Positions 1-10,754 of a stretch of DNA of 64,000 nucleotides are shown here, piece by piece. The stretch's first letter is position 1, and every line of letters begins with the position of its first letter. The DNA is from Ctenosaura bakeri (Eukaryota; Chordata; Lepidosauria; Squamata; Iguanidae). The position numbers and the translations under genes are program-made. The notes beneath the pieces are model-generated. The model saw only the letters and a list, made by a program, of their open reading frames with translations. It was not told where the DNA came from and did not search any database. The stretch spans positions 372,001 through 436,000 of the forward strand of contig CAOLHI010000155.1 of NCBI GenBank assembly GCA_948474755.1, given 5' to 3'.

Positions 1-610
1 AAAAATCAACCCAAAAAACCTGGGTCAACTTATCAATGAGTCAATGTAAGTGCTGTACCTTAACTCTTATCCAAAAAAGAACCATCCCCTTCTTTGAGTA
101 GAGTGCTGAAAGGCAAGAGCTTGGTCTGTCCTGGGAGAACCTAAAATGCCCCCACCAAACGCAGTGTTGCTCCTGGCCTTTCTGAATGCTTGGATGGGAA
201 AATGATGGTGGTGGCTCTTTGGCACTTCCCCTCAAAGGAGCACTGAAAGAATAACAGGGTTGGTGCTTCTTTTAGGTTTTCCCAGGATGGACTAAGCGCT
301 TACCTTTCACCACTGTACTGAGAGAAGGGGTGGTTCCTTTTTTGATAAGAGTCAAGAAAAGAACCATCCCCTTGTCTGATAGAGTGGCAAAAGGCCTTTT
401 TAAGTGCCTGGCCTGGAAAATGGTAGCAGTAGCAGCTAGAGGCAGCCGGCCACTAAGGTGGTGCTTATTCTTTCCTCTCTCTGAAGAATGACCCCTCAAC
501 TTGTCCACAAGTCATATTGAGATCCATAATTTTGGCCCCCAAACTTGACCTAAACCTATACATGAGGTCAACTTATGCACAAGTAAATATGGCTGCTTTC
601 TACACTGCAA
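1..610. repeat. Unclassified interspersed repeat, cut by window start
   Basis: The phrase GGTCAACTTAT occurs near both ends (about 22 and 567) in the same orientation. The interior is an imperfect duplication: AAAAGAACCATCCCCTT appears near 74 and near 355, each followed by a related block (GGCCTTT, then a GGAAAATG-like run and a block of GGTGGTGCTT type). This layout resembles a mid-length non-autonomous DNA element, but no transposase ORF, inverted termini or target duplication is visible and the left end may lie outside the window. Confidence 0.5.
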
Positions 611-639
611 AAAGGCAGAAAATACCAATCGTCACTCCT

Positions 640-770
640 CCATTAGTTTAGACCCACTGAATCTGCTGAACGTACACAACTAGTAACTTGGCAAGATTCC
701 ATTGATTCAGTTAGTCCCTACTTGAGTTGGAGCTAACAACTGGATTTAGGTCAAAATCTCTAGACTTAAG
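640..770. repeat. Ancient interspersed repeat Y (copy 1)
   Basis: Diverged copy of a phrase that recurs in this window: GACCCACTGAAT near the left, a middle with GATTCAGTTAGTC, and ACTAACAACTGGATTTAGG-like sequence at the right. Related stretches lie near 16868, 31523, 34380/36196, 38690, 42365, 61200 and 63865. I cannot assign a family. It looks like an old LINE or SINE tail. Confidence 0.4.
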
Positions 771-2560
771 AGTCTTTTTGACAACATTATAACCTTGCAT
801 TATGAAAACAGTGAACATAGAATAATTGTTTCCAGACATGACTTCCAATTTACTTCACCCAAATTTGTGTATATACGTGTGCGTGCATGCATGCATGAGC
901 ACCATTGTGCCTCTTTGGGCACAAATTGCTTGCAATTTTAGTTACCCGATTTCTAATCTGTTAGAATGAGCTATACTGAACTATACTGTTCCAGCACAAA
1001 AGGAAACAGATTTTTGTGTGTGCACTTCTATTGGCAGACACATTGCCTTAATGTGCCGCAATCAGCAGGTAAACTATAAAAAGCCTGTACTATACTGTGG
1101 CACGCTTTTGCTGCCCACTGGTTCTCAACATTACCTTAATGTTATGCCATTATGTAATAGAGCTAAAGCCAAAGCACACAGCCAGGGAGTTCAAAGTCAT
1201 AACATTCCTGTCATAATCTACCAGATGGTTACACAGGCAATGAACTTTTGGCTGGCCTTTCAGTCAATAAGACCTTAGATTTATTGCATTCTTCAGCTAC
1301 CTTTTCCATTATTTTCAGCATGATTCTTTAACCCCAACTACTAAAGGTCTTGGATACTGTTAAGTATTTGAAGGAGAGGTTGGGTCAATTACACCGCAAT
1401 GCAGACATGTGTATGTGTGACTGCACCTTTTGTAACAGCTCATGTTCTCTCTAGGTAGTACTGGTCATTAGTTGTTAATCATGTTGTGCTCAGGGCACAC
1501 CACAAGTGGCACAGATAGCCTATTTTATTTTATTTTTACAGCCTTCAATCTGCTAAGATGATGTGTGGCAAACATGCTATGATTGGCAGCACAGGGAGGG
1601 GAACTACAGACTTTTTGTACACAAAGCTCTGCTTTAATAATAATTTGGAAAATCAAAGTAGCCGGCAGTGTCAGTGGAATGATTAATCCCTCCAGTCCAC
1701 ATGTTAAGGAAGCTGTCCAAAGTAGAGATAGAGTTCAGCACCTTGGACAACTCTGTTAAAGTTAAAAAGCTAGAGCAGATTCACCATCCCACTGACATTG
1801 GAACTACCATCCTCCATTTCTGGGTAGTATATTCTTGGATAGACTTCATTTTGGATTATAGCAGTAGCCTTGTTTAGGCATGTTGTAAGAACTGAATGAT
1901 GTGGAGACAAATGCTGAGATTTGTGGTTGCTGGCAGTCATCGTTTCCCATCATGTGTCCATCATCCATCCTTGTTGCCCTATATGCGTTTGAAAGGGAAG
2001 ATTTAAAGCAGAGGTGCAGATATTGCAACCTGCATGTAGCTCCTTCCCATTTTCTGTACCCTATTGGTCTTTCCTGAACCTGCCTCTAAAGCCTCTAGAT
2101 CTCCTCCCCTCACCTTTTAATAAAAATTCTATGAAAAATAACCTATTTTATTCTCTCAAGCACTACCTTTCAAACACTCAAGCTGACTTATGTGGGTATG
2201 GTTCCTCACATGTTTCCTTGCACAATTTGGAATCACAATTGTATGGTGAGCCTATATGTACCAAAAACAAGGAAAATAATAGAGGGTACAAAACCAGCAA
2301 GCAAAGGCCTACTGTCCTGCGGTTAACACCTAAATAGGGCTATTTTTATTTTTATGTACTTATTTTTATTTTATTTTACACTGAGATGAAACCTCCCTTT
2401 TCTGAACTTATTCTGTCCTCTCACAACCAAACACCTGGTCCACAGTTGAGTGTACAATTATATATCTAGCCATACTGCTATCTGGGGAAAAATATATGTT
2501 TGCATGACAAACTACATAGATGGCTAGATTTTGCAGAAGTTCTAATATAAGCCATTGTGA
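771..2560. other. Gene-free stretch, nothing recognised
   Basis: AT-rich sequence with a short purine-pyrimidine run near 868-890 (GTGTATATACGTGTGCGTGCATGCATGCATG). Only short ORFs occur, without recognisable domains. No repeat family was recognised. Confidence 0.4.
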
Positions 2561-2562
2561 TA

Positions 2563-2735
2563 AGAGCGTCAGTGAGGTATAGTAGTTTTGAGTGTTAGAT
2601 TAGCAGCCTGAGCCATGGAAAACCATTGCATGTCCTTGGAAACATCATATTGTCTCAGTGTAAGAGGTAGGCAATGGATAAATTTTGCTAAGAAAACCCT
2701 ATTATAGGGTCTTTATAAGTAGTAATCAACTGCAA
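2563..2735 (+). mobile_element. Sauria-type SINE, old copy
   Basis: Matches the order of the squamate SINE: a tRNA-like head (GAGTGTTAGATTAGCAGCC), CCATGGAAA, TCTCAGTGTAAGAGG, then AAGAAAACCCT and TATAGGGTCTTTATAAGT. The typical ACAAC tail is decayed. This is a pseudogene-like retrocopy with no coding capacity. Confidence 0.7.
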
Positions 2736-2957
2736 CGTATATAATATCAACCAGTGTATGACAAAATATTGAAGATCTTTAATCTAGAACTGATCAAACG
2801 CTGTGCTTCCAGATTTTGCATCCTATTTATGGGCGGTAAAACTGATACATTTTGATGAAAGTCTCTAGAGGCAATAGATTTCTTTAATACTTCCTTGGTG
2901 GGTGGGTGTGCATGATGTGGGGAAGAGACATTATTATACCAAAAGTAGCAGAACAAC

Positions 2958-3143
2958 GTTTTCAGCAAATTGCATTACACTAAGACAATACACTGGCCCA
3001 TACAGCTCAGTATTTTCTACACGGACCGGCAGCGGTTCTTCTGGTTTTCAGACAGGACTATTTTCTCGACCTCCCTGGAGATATAAGAGGTTCAGCCACT
3101 TGTGTGCAACACATTTGCTCTGCCATTGAGCTACGCCCCATAT
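2958..3143 (-). mobile_element. tRNA-derived SINE (GTAGCTCA head)
   Basis: On the minus strand the element opens with GGGGCGTAGCTCAATGGCAG, a tRNA box-A-like head. It continues with CAGAGCAAATG, an eroded box B region, CTCCAGGGAGG, and an end with AATACTGAGCTGTATGGGCC. This order is that of a widespread squamate tRNA-headed SINE. It has no coding capacity. A true tRNA gene is excluded because the cloverleaf is not kept past the D arm. Confidence 0.65.
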
Positions 3144-4626
3144 ATTTCCCTGCTTCCTGTTTCTATGGAGCAAAAGCAGTAGAAACAGCGAGTGTTGCCT
3201 AAGCAGCTGGCCACCATTTGGTCCTGCCCATACATCCTGAGAATAGTGCCATCCTGGGAAATTGGGTACAGGGTATGTGTGTGATGACCATTGTTACAGA
3301 AATAGACAAGAATATTCAGAGAGTATTCTGAAAATGTGGCCTCTTTCTGAAGAGATTAAGGAAAATCCTTCTTCTCAAAAAACTAACAAGCAAACAAAGA
3401 AACAAAAAATTGGCTTATGAAAAAACTAGTTAAACATCATTCCCATACTACATATTATGCTTGAGAAATCCTGAGGAGAGCAGAACCCTAGTTAAACATT
3501 CAAGTATACAAATGAGAAGAGAAAAATGAAGAAGTCAATAAATATATATAATGGTACACCAGTTTTCATCTAGGGTCTGGTTTCTAAGTGTTTTCAATAA
3601 ATTCAGTTTAACCAGGAACATTGGAATGATGTATCAATTTGCTCCATCATATAAGCAAAAGGAAATGACCACCCTTTCCTTAAAAGTTGCCTTTACTTGT
3701 TCAATTTGCAATACAATTTATTTTTATATGTCTCTAATTCATTCTGATAGCCTGCCATCCTCCCACTATAGCCCACACATAATCTAAATGTATTTTTCAG
3801 AACCTTGAGTCAGTGAAGCTTATACAATTCACCTGAATAATTTTCCATACATTGTGTGAAATGTCCATCCGTTGTGTTTATGTGGGAACAAACTGCCATC
3901 ATAAGTGCTCGGAAACAAATGAAGAGTTCCATCAATAAAAAGTGCTGGTAAGCTTTAACAGATTTTTAAAAAATAGGAGAGGTGAAAGCTTCTTTGAGAT
4001 TTAGCTCAGTGAGAGAGCTTTTCCTTCCTTCAAATCCCAATCCACCCCAATATCTCCAGTTAAAAGCTCTTCCAGTAGCAAGCAGGGATGGGAAAGAGGT
4101 ATAAGACAATATTTTTCAAATCCCAATATATTACCAATAAAAAATGTATAATGATTCAACCATAGTTGGCTCCGTACTTTTATAAATAAGAGCAACTTAT
4201 TTATTGTATAGCCATGGCTAACTATACCTAATACATTTCATTCAAGTTTGCTCTTATTAAGTATCATATTTGAATTTGCATATCATAAATATATTTCATC
4301 ATACTTCACTCTTTTGTTATAAGTATCATATTTGAAGTTACAGATCACACAGACTTTCTCGAGGGGTACTTGCTGACTTGGCTGATTAACTGACTGACAT
4401 AATTTCTATCCCACTCCTTCAATATAAATTTCTAGCTAGGGCAAATAATAATGTACAAGAAATAATAGAAGTACTGTTATAAAGAGAGAAAATTATATGT
4501 TAAGGCATACAAACACAATGAACAAAAGCAATAATGGTCCATCCTAACACACAGTAAAATCAGAATTACTTCAAGTAAAATCTGACATAGTCTGGAAAAA
4601 TGAAAACATTTTTTGCTCTGGTCCTT
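3144..4626. other. Gene-free AT-rich stretch
   Basis: No gene or clear repeat. Near 4258 and 4320 a short phrase of about 20 bp (AAGTATCATATTTGAA) occurs twice, 62 bp apart, which suggests a small local duplication. The short ORFs here have no recognisable similarity. Confidence 0.4.
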
Positions 4627-4893
4627 GTTGTTGTGTTCCTTCAAGTAGTTTCTGACTGAAGGTGATCCTAAGGCACTGATGTCTTTAAGTCTTTTACTCC
4701 AAGTCTCAAGTCAAGTCTCTATCTTCAGGTCTTAAATCGAGTCTCAAGTCCTTGCAAGATAATTTCAAGTCAAGTCTCAAGTCTGGGAGCCCATCTTATA
4801 CCTCAACCTTCCAGAATAAAGTAAGTCAAATAAACTAAGTTTTATAAGTAGATCCAGCCCTCCACAATTGCAATTTTGCTATCTGCAACTTCA

Positions 4894-5790
4894 GAATAGG
4901 ATCCTTCTTACTCCCCCTTCCCAGTGCTGGAGGCTTTTATATCAATGGGCCTGAAAGAGTGGGCAGGTTTTGAAGTTGTCATGCCCTGCTTCCAGAGCAT
5001 GGACTCTGACTCAGAGTCTGAAGCAGAGGGCATGCCAGGGCCGGCTGTACAGAAAAAGGTTACAGTGCTGGAAAGAGAACAGGGAATGGTGCCAACTCCA
5101 ACAGAGAGTCCTGCTTCTTCAGATACAGGAGAACACTTACCTAGACCCAGCACAGCACATGCAGCAAAGCGAGACTGAGTATTACTCTCTCAGAATTTAT
5201 AACCAGCAACAATCAATCAAGGCACAGCTGCACTAGGCTTTGGGTCTATTTAGCTGGTGGCCTTCTCCTCCAGGAGTTGCAGAGCTTATCTGACCTGCTA
5301 TCTTGCTGGATGCCTTGAGAAATGCTTGGATTGACCTTGGACGCTCCTTTGCCATGAAACCCTGCTGGGCCTTGTTTATGTTGTACTTTATTTATAATTC
5401 CTTGCTTACTGCCTGGAAGTAACAAGCTGGGAGATATTCAGTTTGTTTTGTTTGATTTATCAGCTGTGCCAGGACTGAGATAGGACAGAAATGGGGAATA
5501 GGATCCTTCTTACTCCCCATTACTGAAGCTTCAAAAGCTTTAGAAGGAAGGATCCTGCCTCCTCCAGCCCACTGCCTAACATATCTGTTGTTCCCCTTCG
5601 AGAAAAGCGCCCTGCGCTCTGGGGCAGATCTTGCCATCTGCTTTTAGGCAACATTTTAGATTCCTCCAATACGCAGTGGGGGCAGGCTGCTGAGCAGACC
5701 TCAACTCCACTTTAAGCCCATTGCCTAACACATTTGCTGTTCCCCTCTGAAAAATCCGTCCACACTTTGTGCTTGAGACAGATCATCACA
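4894..5790 (+). repeat. Imperfect internal repeats within the hAT-like element
   Basis: GAATAGGATCCTTCTTACTC occurs at 4894 and again at 5496, each followed by a related CCC...GAGGCTTTTA/GAAGC...GCTTTA block. Further right, CCCACTGCCTAACATAT...GTTCCCCT (about 5568) is echoed by CCCATTGCCTAACACAT...GTTCCCCT (about 5717). Repeated rounds of internal duplication are the simplest reading. Confidence 0.6.
4977..5487 (+). mobile_element. Solo LTR, about 511 bp (family A, copy 1)
   Basis: Starts TGTCATGCCC and ends GATAGGACA (TG...CA). The flanks GAAGT (4972-4976) and GAAAT (5488-5492) form an imperfect 5-bp target duplication. A second copy lies on the opposite strand at 53864-54824 and shares blocks such as GGACTCTGACTC, TTTATAACCAGCAACAAT, AGCTGTGC and the TCAGCTGTGC end. 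There is no internal retroelement sequence on either side, so it is a solo LTR. The superfamily (gypsy-like or retroviral) is undecided. Confidence 0.65.
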
Positions 5791-6424
5791 TCACCAGTAG
5801 GCAAAAAGAGATGGAAACGTCGTTCAAAGTCATAAAGTTTCTGGATGAATGTGTTGTTTTACTGAATGAAGGGCAGCAAGTCAGTCACTAAAAACGTACA
5901 AGTCAAGTCAGTGGAACATTTATTGTCGAGTCAGGTCCAGGTCAAATCACTGAAGCAGCTTAAGTTTGACTTAAGTCCGAGTCAATCAACTCAAGTCTAC
6001 ATCATTGACCTAAGGTGAATTCCTTGGCATGATTTATTCAGGGAGGATTTGCCATTACCTGCCCCTGAGGTTACCCAGAAGGTTTTCATGACTGAGAGGG
6101 AATTCAAACCTTCATCTCCAGAGTCCTAGTTCAACATTCAAATTATTACACTCAAATTATGATAAAGATGTCACAAGGAGTTTTTTGGGGAGTATATTCC
6201 ACAACCAATACATTGCAGTAGAAAAGGGCTTCCTCGGTTGATCACTCATCACACTTTAAATGAAGAGCTCATCCTGAAAAATGATCTCAGAAAATGCTGT
6301 ATGATTAGGGATGGGAAGAATGTTTGAAAATATTCAAAAATGAATGATTTAAAAAATATGTTGCTTAGGTATCATGAAATTCTGATGTGAAAAATCTTGG
6401 ACTGATGAGAATCTTCATCATTTG

Positions 6425-6622
6425 GGACTTCTTCTGTGCCTCCAGGTTGATGCTGAGTTGGCAAGTTTTATTCAGAACAGTTTTGTCATTGCCTTCCACT
6501 AAAGCTGAGAGAGTATGACTTTTCCAATGCTACCTTGTGGGTTTCTGTGGCTGAGTACAGTTTCATACCCTGGTCATCTGAAGACCCAATCCAACACTCA
6601 AACCACTACACTACACTGGGTG
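6425..6622 (-). mobile_element. Sauria-type SINE
   Basis: Minus-strand copy with the blocks TTGCCTTCCACTAAAGCTGA, GGGTTTCTGTGGCTGAGT, CCTGGTCATCTGAAGACC and CCAACACTCAAACCACTACA, in the order expected for this family. The ACAAC tail at the left is eroded. Confidence 0.7.
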
Positions 6623-6639
6623 TTCAGGACATACTATAA

Positions 6640-6785
6640 ACAAAATTTGCATGTGGTTGTTTTATGCAGAAATTAATATTTCTGCGCATGAATCTTATTT
6701 CCTGTGCCAAAAAAAAAAAAAAATTCTGCCTTCTCTGCATAACCTTCTTGTGTATTTTCAGCATAAGTCTCAAATTGCAAACTGA
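6640..6785. repeat. AT-rich foldback element H (copy 1)
   Basis: Contains TGCAGAAATTAATATTTCTGC, an inverted repeat, followed by TTTCCTGTGC, an A run, and CAGCATAAGTCTCAAA at the right. Related stretches lie near 17690, 30241 and 37846, where the termini (GGACTTAT / ATAAGTCC) are clearer. Confidence 0.45.
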
Positions 6786-7159
6786 GCTTAGAAAATTGTG
6801 AGTTTCAAAACCATTATCTAGAGTGTAGGAACAGTCATTTTGTTGTGGCTGTGTTTTAACAACTAGAAGTCAGGAATCATTGCCAACCAACTGCGTATCA
6901 ACCTTTGTTCTACCAGTAGATCCTAATCTACCTTCTTCCCTCCACTGTTATAAAGCCTTAAAGCCCACATACTGAAAAAAAAAACAAAAAACCCTGACCT
7001 CATATAAGGGCACTAGTATAATCATGCTGTACTTTTAAGTCAGTTCTGGATCCCTTTAGCAGTGAAGGAATAGGCTGTACAATAATATCGAATGGTTTCT
7101 AAGCCTCTGGTTGTAATACCTGCCATGTAACAATCCTTAGTCCACCATGTTATTGTTGT

Positions 7160-7275
7160 TGATAATGTTTGTTTATATACCATCATCTATGTACATGGTG
7201 ATTTGCAAGTAAAATAACCAAAAACTGTGGGTCCTGCCAAGGGCATACAATCTAAAATGTATGTACATTCACACA
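7160..7275. repeat. Old LINE-like tail fragment
   Basis: Includes TTTATATACCATCATC, then GGGTCCTGCCAAGGGCATAC and AATCTAAAATGTATG. A comparable phrase (AAGGCAGTCCCTGCCTACAGG) is found near 43120. This resembles a common sauropsid LINE 3' region, but the family is not resolved. Confidence 0.35.
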
Positions 7276-7382
7276 AAGGGAAGGAACGATAAAATTATGG
7301 CACACAATTGTAAAGCACATTACCCAGATAAAATATATTATAATATAATGCAAACTGACTAGTACATATAATCAAACTATAC

Positions 7383-7575
7383 AGGATTGTTGCTGTTGTG
7401 AGTCTTCGAGTCATTTCTGACTTATGGTGATCCTGAGGCAAACCTCTCATGGGGTTTTCTGGGGGCTGAGAGTGTGTGGTACATCCAAGGTCATCCAGTA
7501 GGTTTCTGTGACTGAGGGAGAAATTGAACTTTGGTCTCCAGAGTCGTAGTTCAATGGTCAAACCACAAAACCACA
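7383..7575 (-). mobile_element. Sauria-type SINE
   Basis: Minus-strand copy. It begins with the reversed tail TTGTTGCTGTTGTGAGTC, then TTTCTGACTTATGGTGATCC, GGGGTTTTCTGGGGGCTGAG, and ends with CTCCAGAGTCGTAGTTCAAT. It is somewhat shortened in the middle relative to the 10024-10268 copy. Confidence 0.75.
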
Positions 7576-8249
7576 TTCACTCTCATACAAAATTATAAAA
7601 AAATATAAAATTACATTTCCAATAATATTTGTAACCAAGGTTTGTAACTGAGATTTAAAAATAATGAGGGAAGGGACAGTCCACAAATGTTCAGAGAGAC
7701 AATTCCAAGAGTATGGAGCAGCAAATGAGAAAGCGTGAAAGAAAATAAGGAAGAGGAAACCCTTGGTTAGGTGAGAAACTTCAAGCGGGCTGGTAGGGAG
7801 AAAACGGGGGGGGGAGAGATAGCAGGTGGCTAGTTTGTGTAGCATGTGATTTTAAAATATTTGGCTCCTTCCAGTGACATGAAGGAGATGGGAAGCATAC
7901 ATCCTGCATTAAAGCACTGGATTGAGTGTATGGTTGCTGGCCTGCAGAAGAGATTTTCTTTGCACATTCTCCTAACATCTTCCCACTGTCAACTTGACAA
8001 AGATTTATGTTATTAATTGACACTCCCTGGAGAATGAAAGCAAACACATTTTTCATCTTTTCTTCTCTCCTGAGTGCAAATGTCCCACTTTCACAGAGTG
8101 TTACAGAAGAAATATCTTCTGTAATCCTGTCTGTATCTGTTCAAGATGCAAGTTTCTTTGATTTCAGTGGAGTTACCTCCCAGCACAGGGTTGTAGTTTT
8201 AAAAAGAGTTCAGCAACCCTTGTTTATTGAGTTTCTAAGAACTGGTTAT

Positions 8250-8436
8250 GGCATCTTTAAGAGGGTACACTAGGCTGTTATAGCACTATGATTCCACTTT
8301 CAACATCCTCTGGAATCCTGGGGTTTGCAGTTTCAGGAAAGGCCGATCAGCCCCTCCCAAAACTGCAAACCCCAGGATTCCAGAGGATGTTGAAAGTGGA
8401 ATCATAGCGCTATAACAGCCTAGTGCGGAAATGGCC
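8250..8436. mobile_element. Palindromic MITE P (copy 1)
   Basis: The right end is TAGTGCGGAAATGGCC. The body is a long near-perfect palindrome: GATTCCACTTTCAACATCCT and TGGAATCCTGGGGTTTGCAG on the left arm return as their reverse complements on the right arm around a loop near 8345. The flanks are TAT and ATA, and the left terminus is altered. There is no coding capacity, so it depends on a transposase encoded elsewhere. Confidence 0.8.
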
Positions 8437-8437
8437 A

Positions 8438-8655
8438 TAGTTGTTGTTTTTGTTGTTCTAGTTGTTGTTATTTGCTTTCAAGTCAACCCTAGCTTGTGCT
8501 GATTCTATCACTGGGTGTTCTTGCTGGGAGAGCGGGTTGTCATTGCCCTCCTCTAAGGTTTAGAGAGTGCAGCCTGCCCAAAGTCAACCAAGATGTGAAC
8601 CCTGACCTCCTGGGGTCATATTCCAACACTTGTAACATTGAACCACATTGAATTT
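8438..8655 (-). mobile_element. Sauria-type SINE, diverged
   Basis: Minus-strand copy abutting a palindromic MITE. It has GTTGTTATTTGCTTTCAAGT, TTGTCATTGCCCTCCTCTAA, GTGAACCCTGACCTCCTGGG and CCAACACTTGTAACATTGAA. It is more diverged than its neighbours. Confidence 0.6.
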
Positions 8656-9195
8656 CTTATGGCTATTTATCAATTTGATAAAGAACAGGAAGAAGAAATG
8701 CATTTCTGAAAAAAGAAAAGGAGGTCAAAGGATGGGACAGACCTGCATAATATTTGTATTCATTAACTCGTAAATATGCATGCAATTTTGGAAATACTGT
8801 AAATAAAAATAGACTGTCCAAGATCCTGCTTTGACCTGGCAGGCCATAAATGTCCACCAGATGTAGCCATGGTGTTGCTCTACAGCCAGTTAACGGCTGG
8901 AGATGGAGGATGGTGAAATATAGCTGCATTTTTTCCCCAGGCATGCCACCTACCTCCTTACTCACTGGGTGTCTCTATATGGACATTTAGTAGCTGGGAG
9001 AGATTAGGGATCGCCAGGCAGCATTTGGCTCTATTCCTATAGATGGGTGCATAAAGAAAGCCTCATTCTTCTGGACTTTATGGGAAATCCTCATGAAATC
9101 TGGGAGGAAGCCTGTTTCTTCATGTTTCCAGTTGCAGAAACAAAATAGGAAGCTACCTGCCTTCTCATACAGTCTATCCCCTCTGCTTTACAGAT

Positions 9196-9470
9196 TCATA
9201 GAACCATAGAATTGGAGAGAACTGGAAGGGCCATCTAGTCCAATTCCTTTCCATACAGGAATATACATCTAAAGCACTCCAACCTCTGTTTAAAAACGTC
9301 CAAAGTAAGAGACTCCACCACTTTCTGAGTAGGTCTACTCCATTGTTGAACAGCTCTTACAGTCAAGAGATTCTTCCTAATGTTTTGATGGAGAATCTTT
9401 TCACATAATTTGAATCCATTGGTTCTTGTTCTAGTGTCTGGAGCAGGAGAAAGCAAACTTGCTCCATTCT
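9196..9470 (-). mobile_element. CR1 LINE 3' end
   Basis: Starts with the reversed CR1 tail (TTCATAGAACCATAGAATTG) and reads into the end of ORF2 on the minus strand. The reading frame gives the typical C-terminal order: an N-x-F-K-L patch, NIRKNLLTVR, then a W of the HWN block and LDVFKQRLE near the stop. It is 5'-truncated and inactive. Confidence 0.85.
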
Positions 9471-9907
9471 GGACATCAGTGCTGCTCAAAATAGTAGTTT
9501 CTGGAATGCTGCTGGTCCCTGAGCCATTGGCTGTGGGTCCCTGGCAGGTTTCCAGGAAAGAAAGAAACAACTGTACTCAGTGGGTGAACAGACAGTATTG
9601 ACCTCTGCTTTATTAGAAAAAAAAATCTAGTGTCCCATATCAGGTAGCCTGAAAAGCATTCTTCCGCATGAGATCCCCATTTACATCTAAGAATGTATTT
9701 AATCCTACCAATGAGAAACTTTAAGGATCCTTTTTTATGATGGTTTATTATCTTAAACCACATTATCTTTGGACTTGGATAGCCCTTCAAAAAATGCTTT
9801 CTTATATGAGATGAATGACAGCTCTTAGATCCAGCAGGAGCTGCAGATTACTAAATTACCACTTGGTTGTCTTGGTCATTTATATGTGATGTGATTTGAC
9901 TATTTTC

Positions 9908-9945
9908 TGGTATGTGTGTGTGTGTGTGTGTGTATATACAGTATT
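9908..9945. repeat. (GT)n microsatellite
   Basis: About twelve GT units from 9911, followed by ATATAC. A simple dinucleotide tract. Confidence 0.9.
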
Positions 9946-10023
9946 TATAACTTCCATTTTTTTTTTAAAACATGATTTAATACTTTTTAACATTTAATGA
10001 CATTTTAATGTAACTAGTTTAAT

Positions 10024-10268
10024 TTTAGGGAGCCAGTGTAGGGTAATGGTTTGAGAGCTAGATTATAACTCTGGAAATAAGGGTTCAAATACTGCTTGGC
10101 CATGGAAATACACTAGGTGACCTTGGTTAATTCACACTCTGTCAGACTCAGAGGAAGGCAAACGCAAACCGCCTCAACTTCTCTTGCTAAGAAAACCCTG
10201 TGGTAGGTTCACTTTAGGATTGCCATAAGTCAGAAATAGCTTGAATGCACACAACAACACAACAGTTT
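10024..10268 (+). mobile_element. Sauria SINE, most complete copy
   Basis: Full-length order on the plus strand: GGGAGCCAGTGTAGGGTAAT, GGTTTGAGAGCTAGATTATA, GGTTCAAATACTGCTTGGCC (box B region), GGTGACCTTGG, AAGAAAACCCTGTGG, GCCATAAGTCAGAAATAGC and a tail of ACAACAACACAAC. The tail is the part this family is known to share with Bov-B LINEs, which explains its mobilisation. This is the best single marker of squamate origin in the window. Confidence 0.9.
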
Positions 10269-10754
10269 GTTGCTGTTGCTGTTGTTATTGTTATCAGGCT
10301 TTTAAAAATCTTTTTCTTGTTTTAGCATTTTTATGAAGACTTGGATCGCATGCTGGGGAAAAGGGTACATATAAATTTTTAAAAAATGCATACTAGAAAA
10401 CTGGAGGCTACTATTAAGAGCTGAAAATCCCTCACTATTGGTTTTCTTGAGCTTTTTCAAAATTCCTCCCGCATTTATCCCCCTATTCTTGTTGTAAATT
10501 GTGAGCCTTTGTCCTGAATCCTAATTATTAGTCCAAACTAGACTAGGCCCATTGATGCAATTGAATTTACATAAGTGTTGACTTACATTCCAGAACGGGC
10601 CCAATAGGTTAGCTATAACTGGGACTAGCAATTTAATTTAGGTCTTTGTGTTGTTGCTTTGTTTTTGTTTTTTCCCTCCTGCACTGGAATTTGTGATTAA
10701 ATTTTACCCATTCAACTTTATACAAAATTTAATTTAGCTCATTCAACTTTTCTT

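Larger units (their letters stand above)
4674..6007. mobile_element. Non-autonomous hAT-like DNA transposon, 1334 bp
   Basis: The left end reads CACTGATGTC and the right end is ACATCATTG, giving short inverted termini of the form CA(C/A)TGATGT. The flanks TCCTAAGG (4666-4673) and ACCTAAGG (6008-6015) form an 8-bp target duplication with one mismatch, as expected for hAT elements. Both subterminal regions are packed with AAGTC/CAAGTCTCAAGTC motifs (4680-4790 and 5880-5995), typical of transposase-binding repeats. There is no transposase ORF. The interior holds an LTR and imperfect internal repeats, so this is a non-autonomous derivative with acquired filler. Confidence 0.75.
4627..6165 (-). 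mobile_element. Sauria SINE split by a hAT-like element
   Basis: The SINE tail (TTGTTGTGTTCCTTCAAGTAG and TTCTGACT, minus strand) occupies about 4627-4673. The rest of the SINE (GGTGAATTCCTTGGCATGAT to TCCAGAGTCCTAGTTC) resumes at about 6008-6165. The two parts join at CCTAAGG, which is present on both sides of the insertion as its target duplication. The SINE therefore predates the hAT insertion. Confidence 0.75.

Noticed and set aside
8250..8436. microRNA gene
   Set aside because: The long hairpin is one of several copies of a transposable palindrome. A specific miRNA claim would need small-RNA data.
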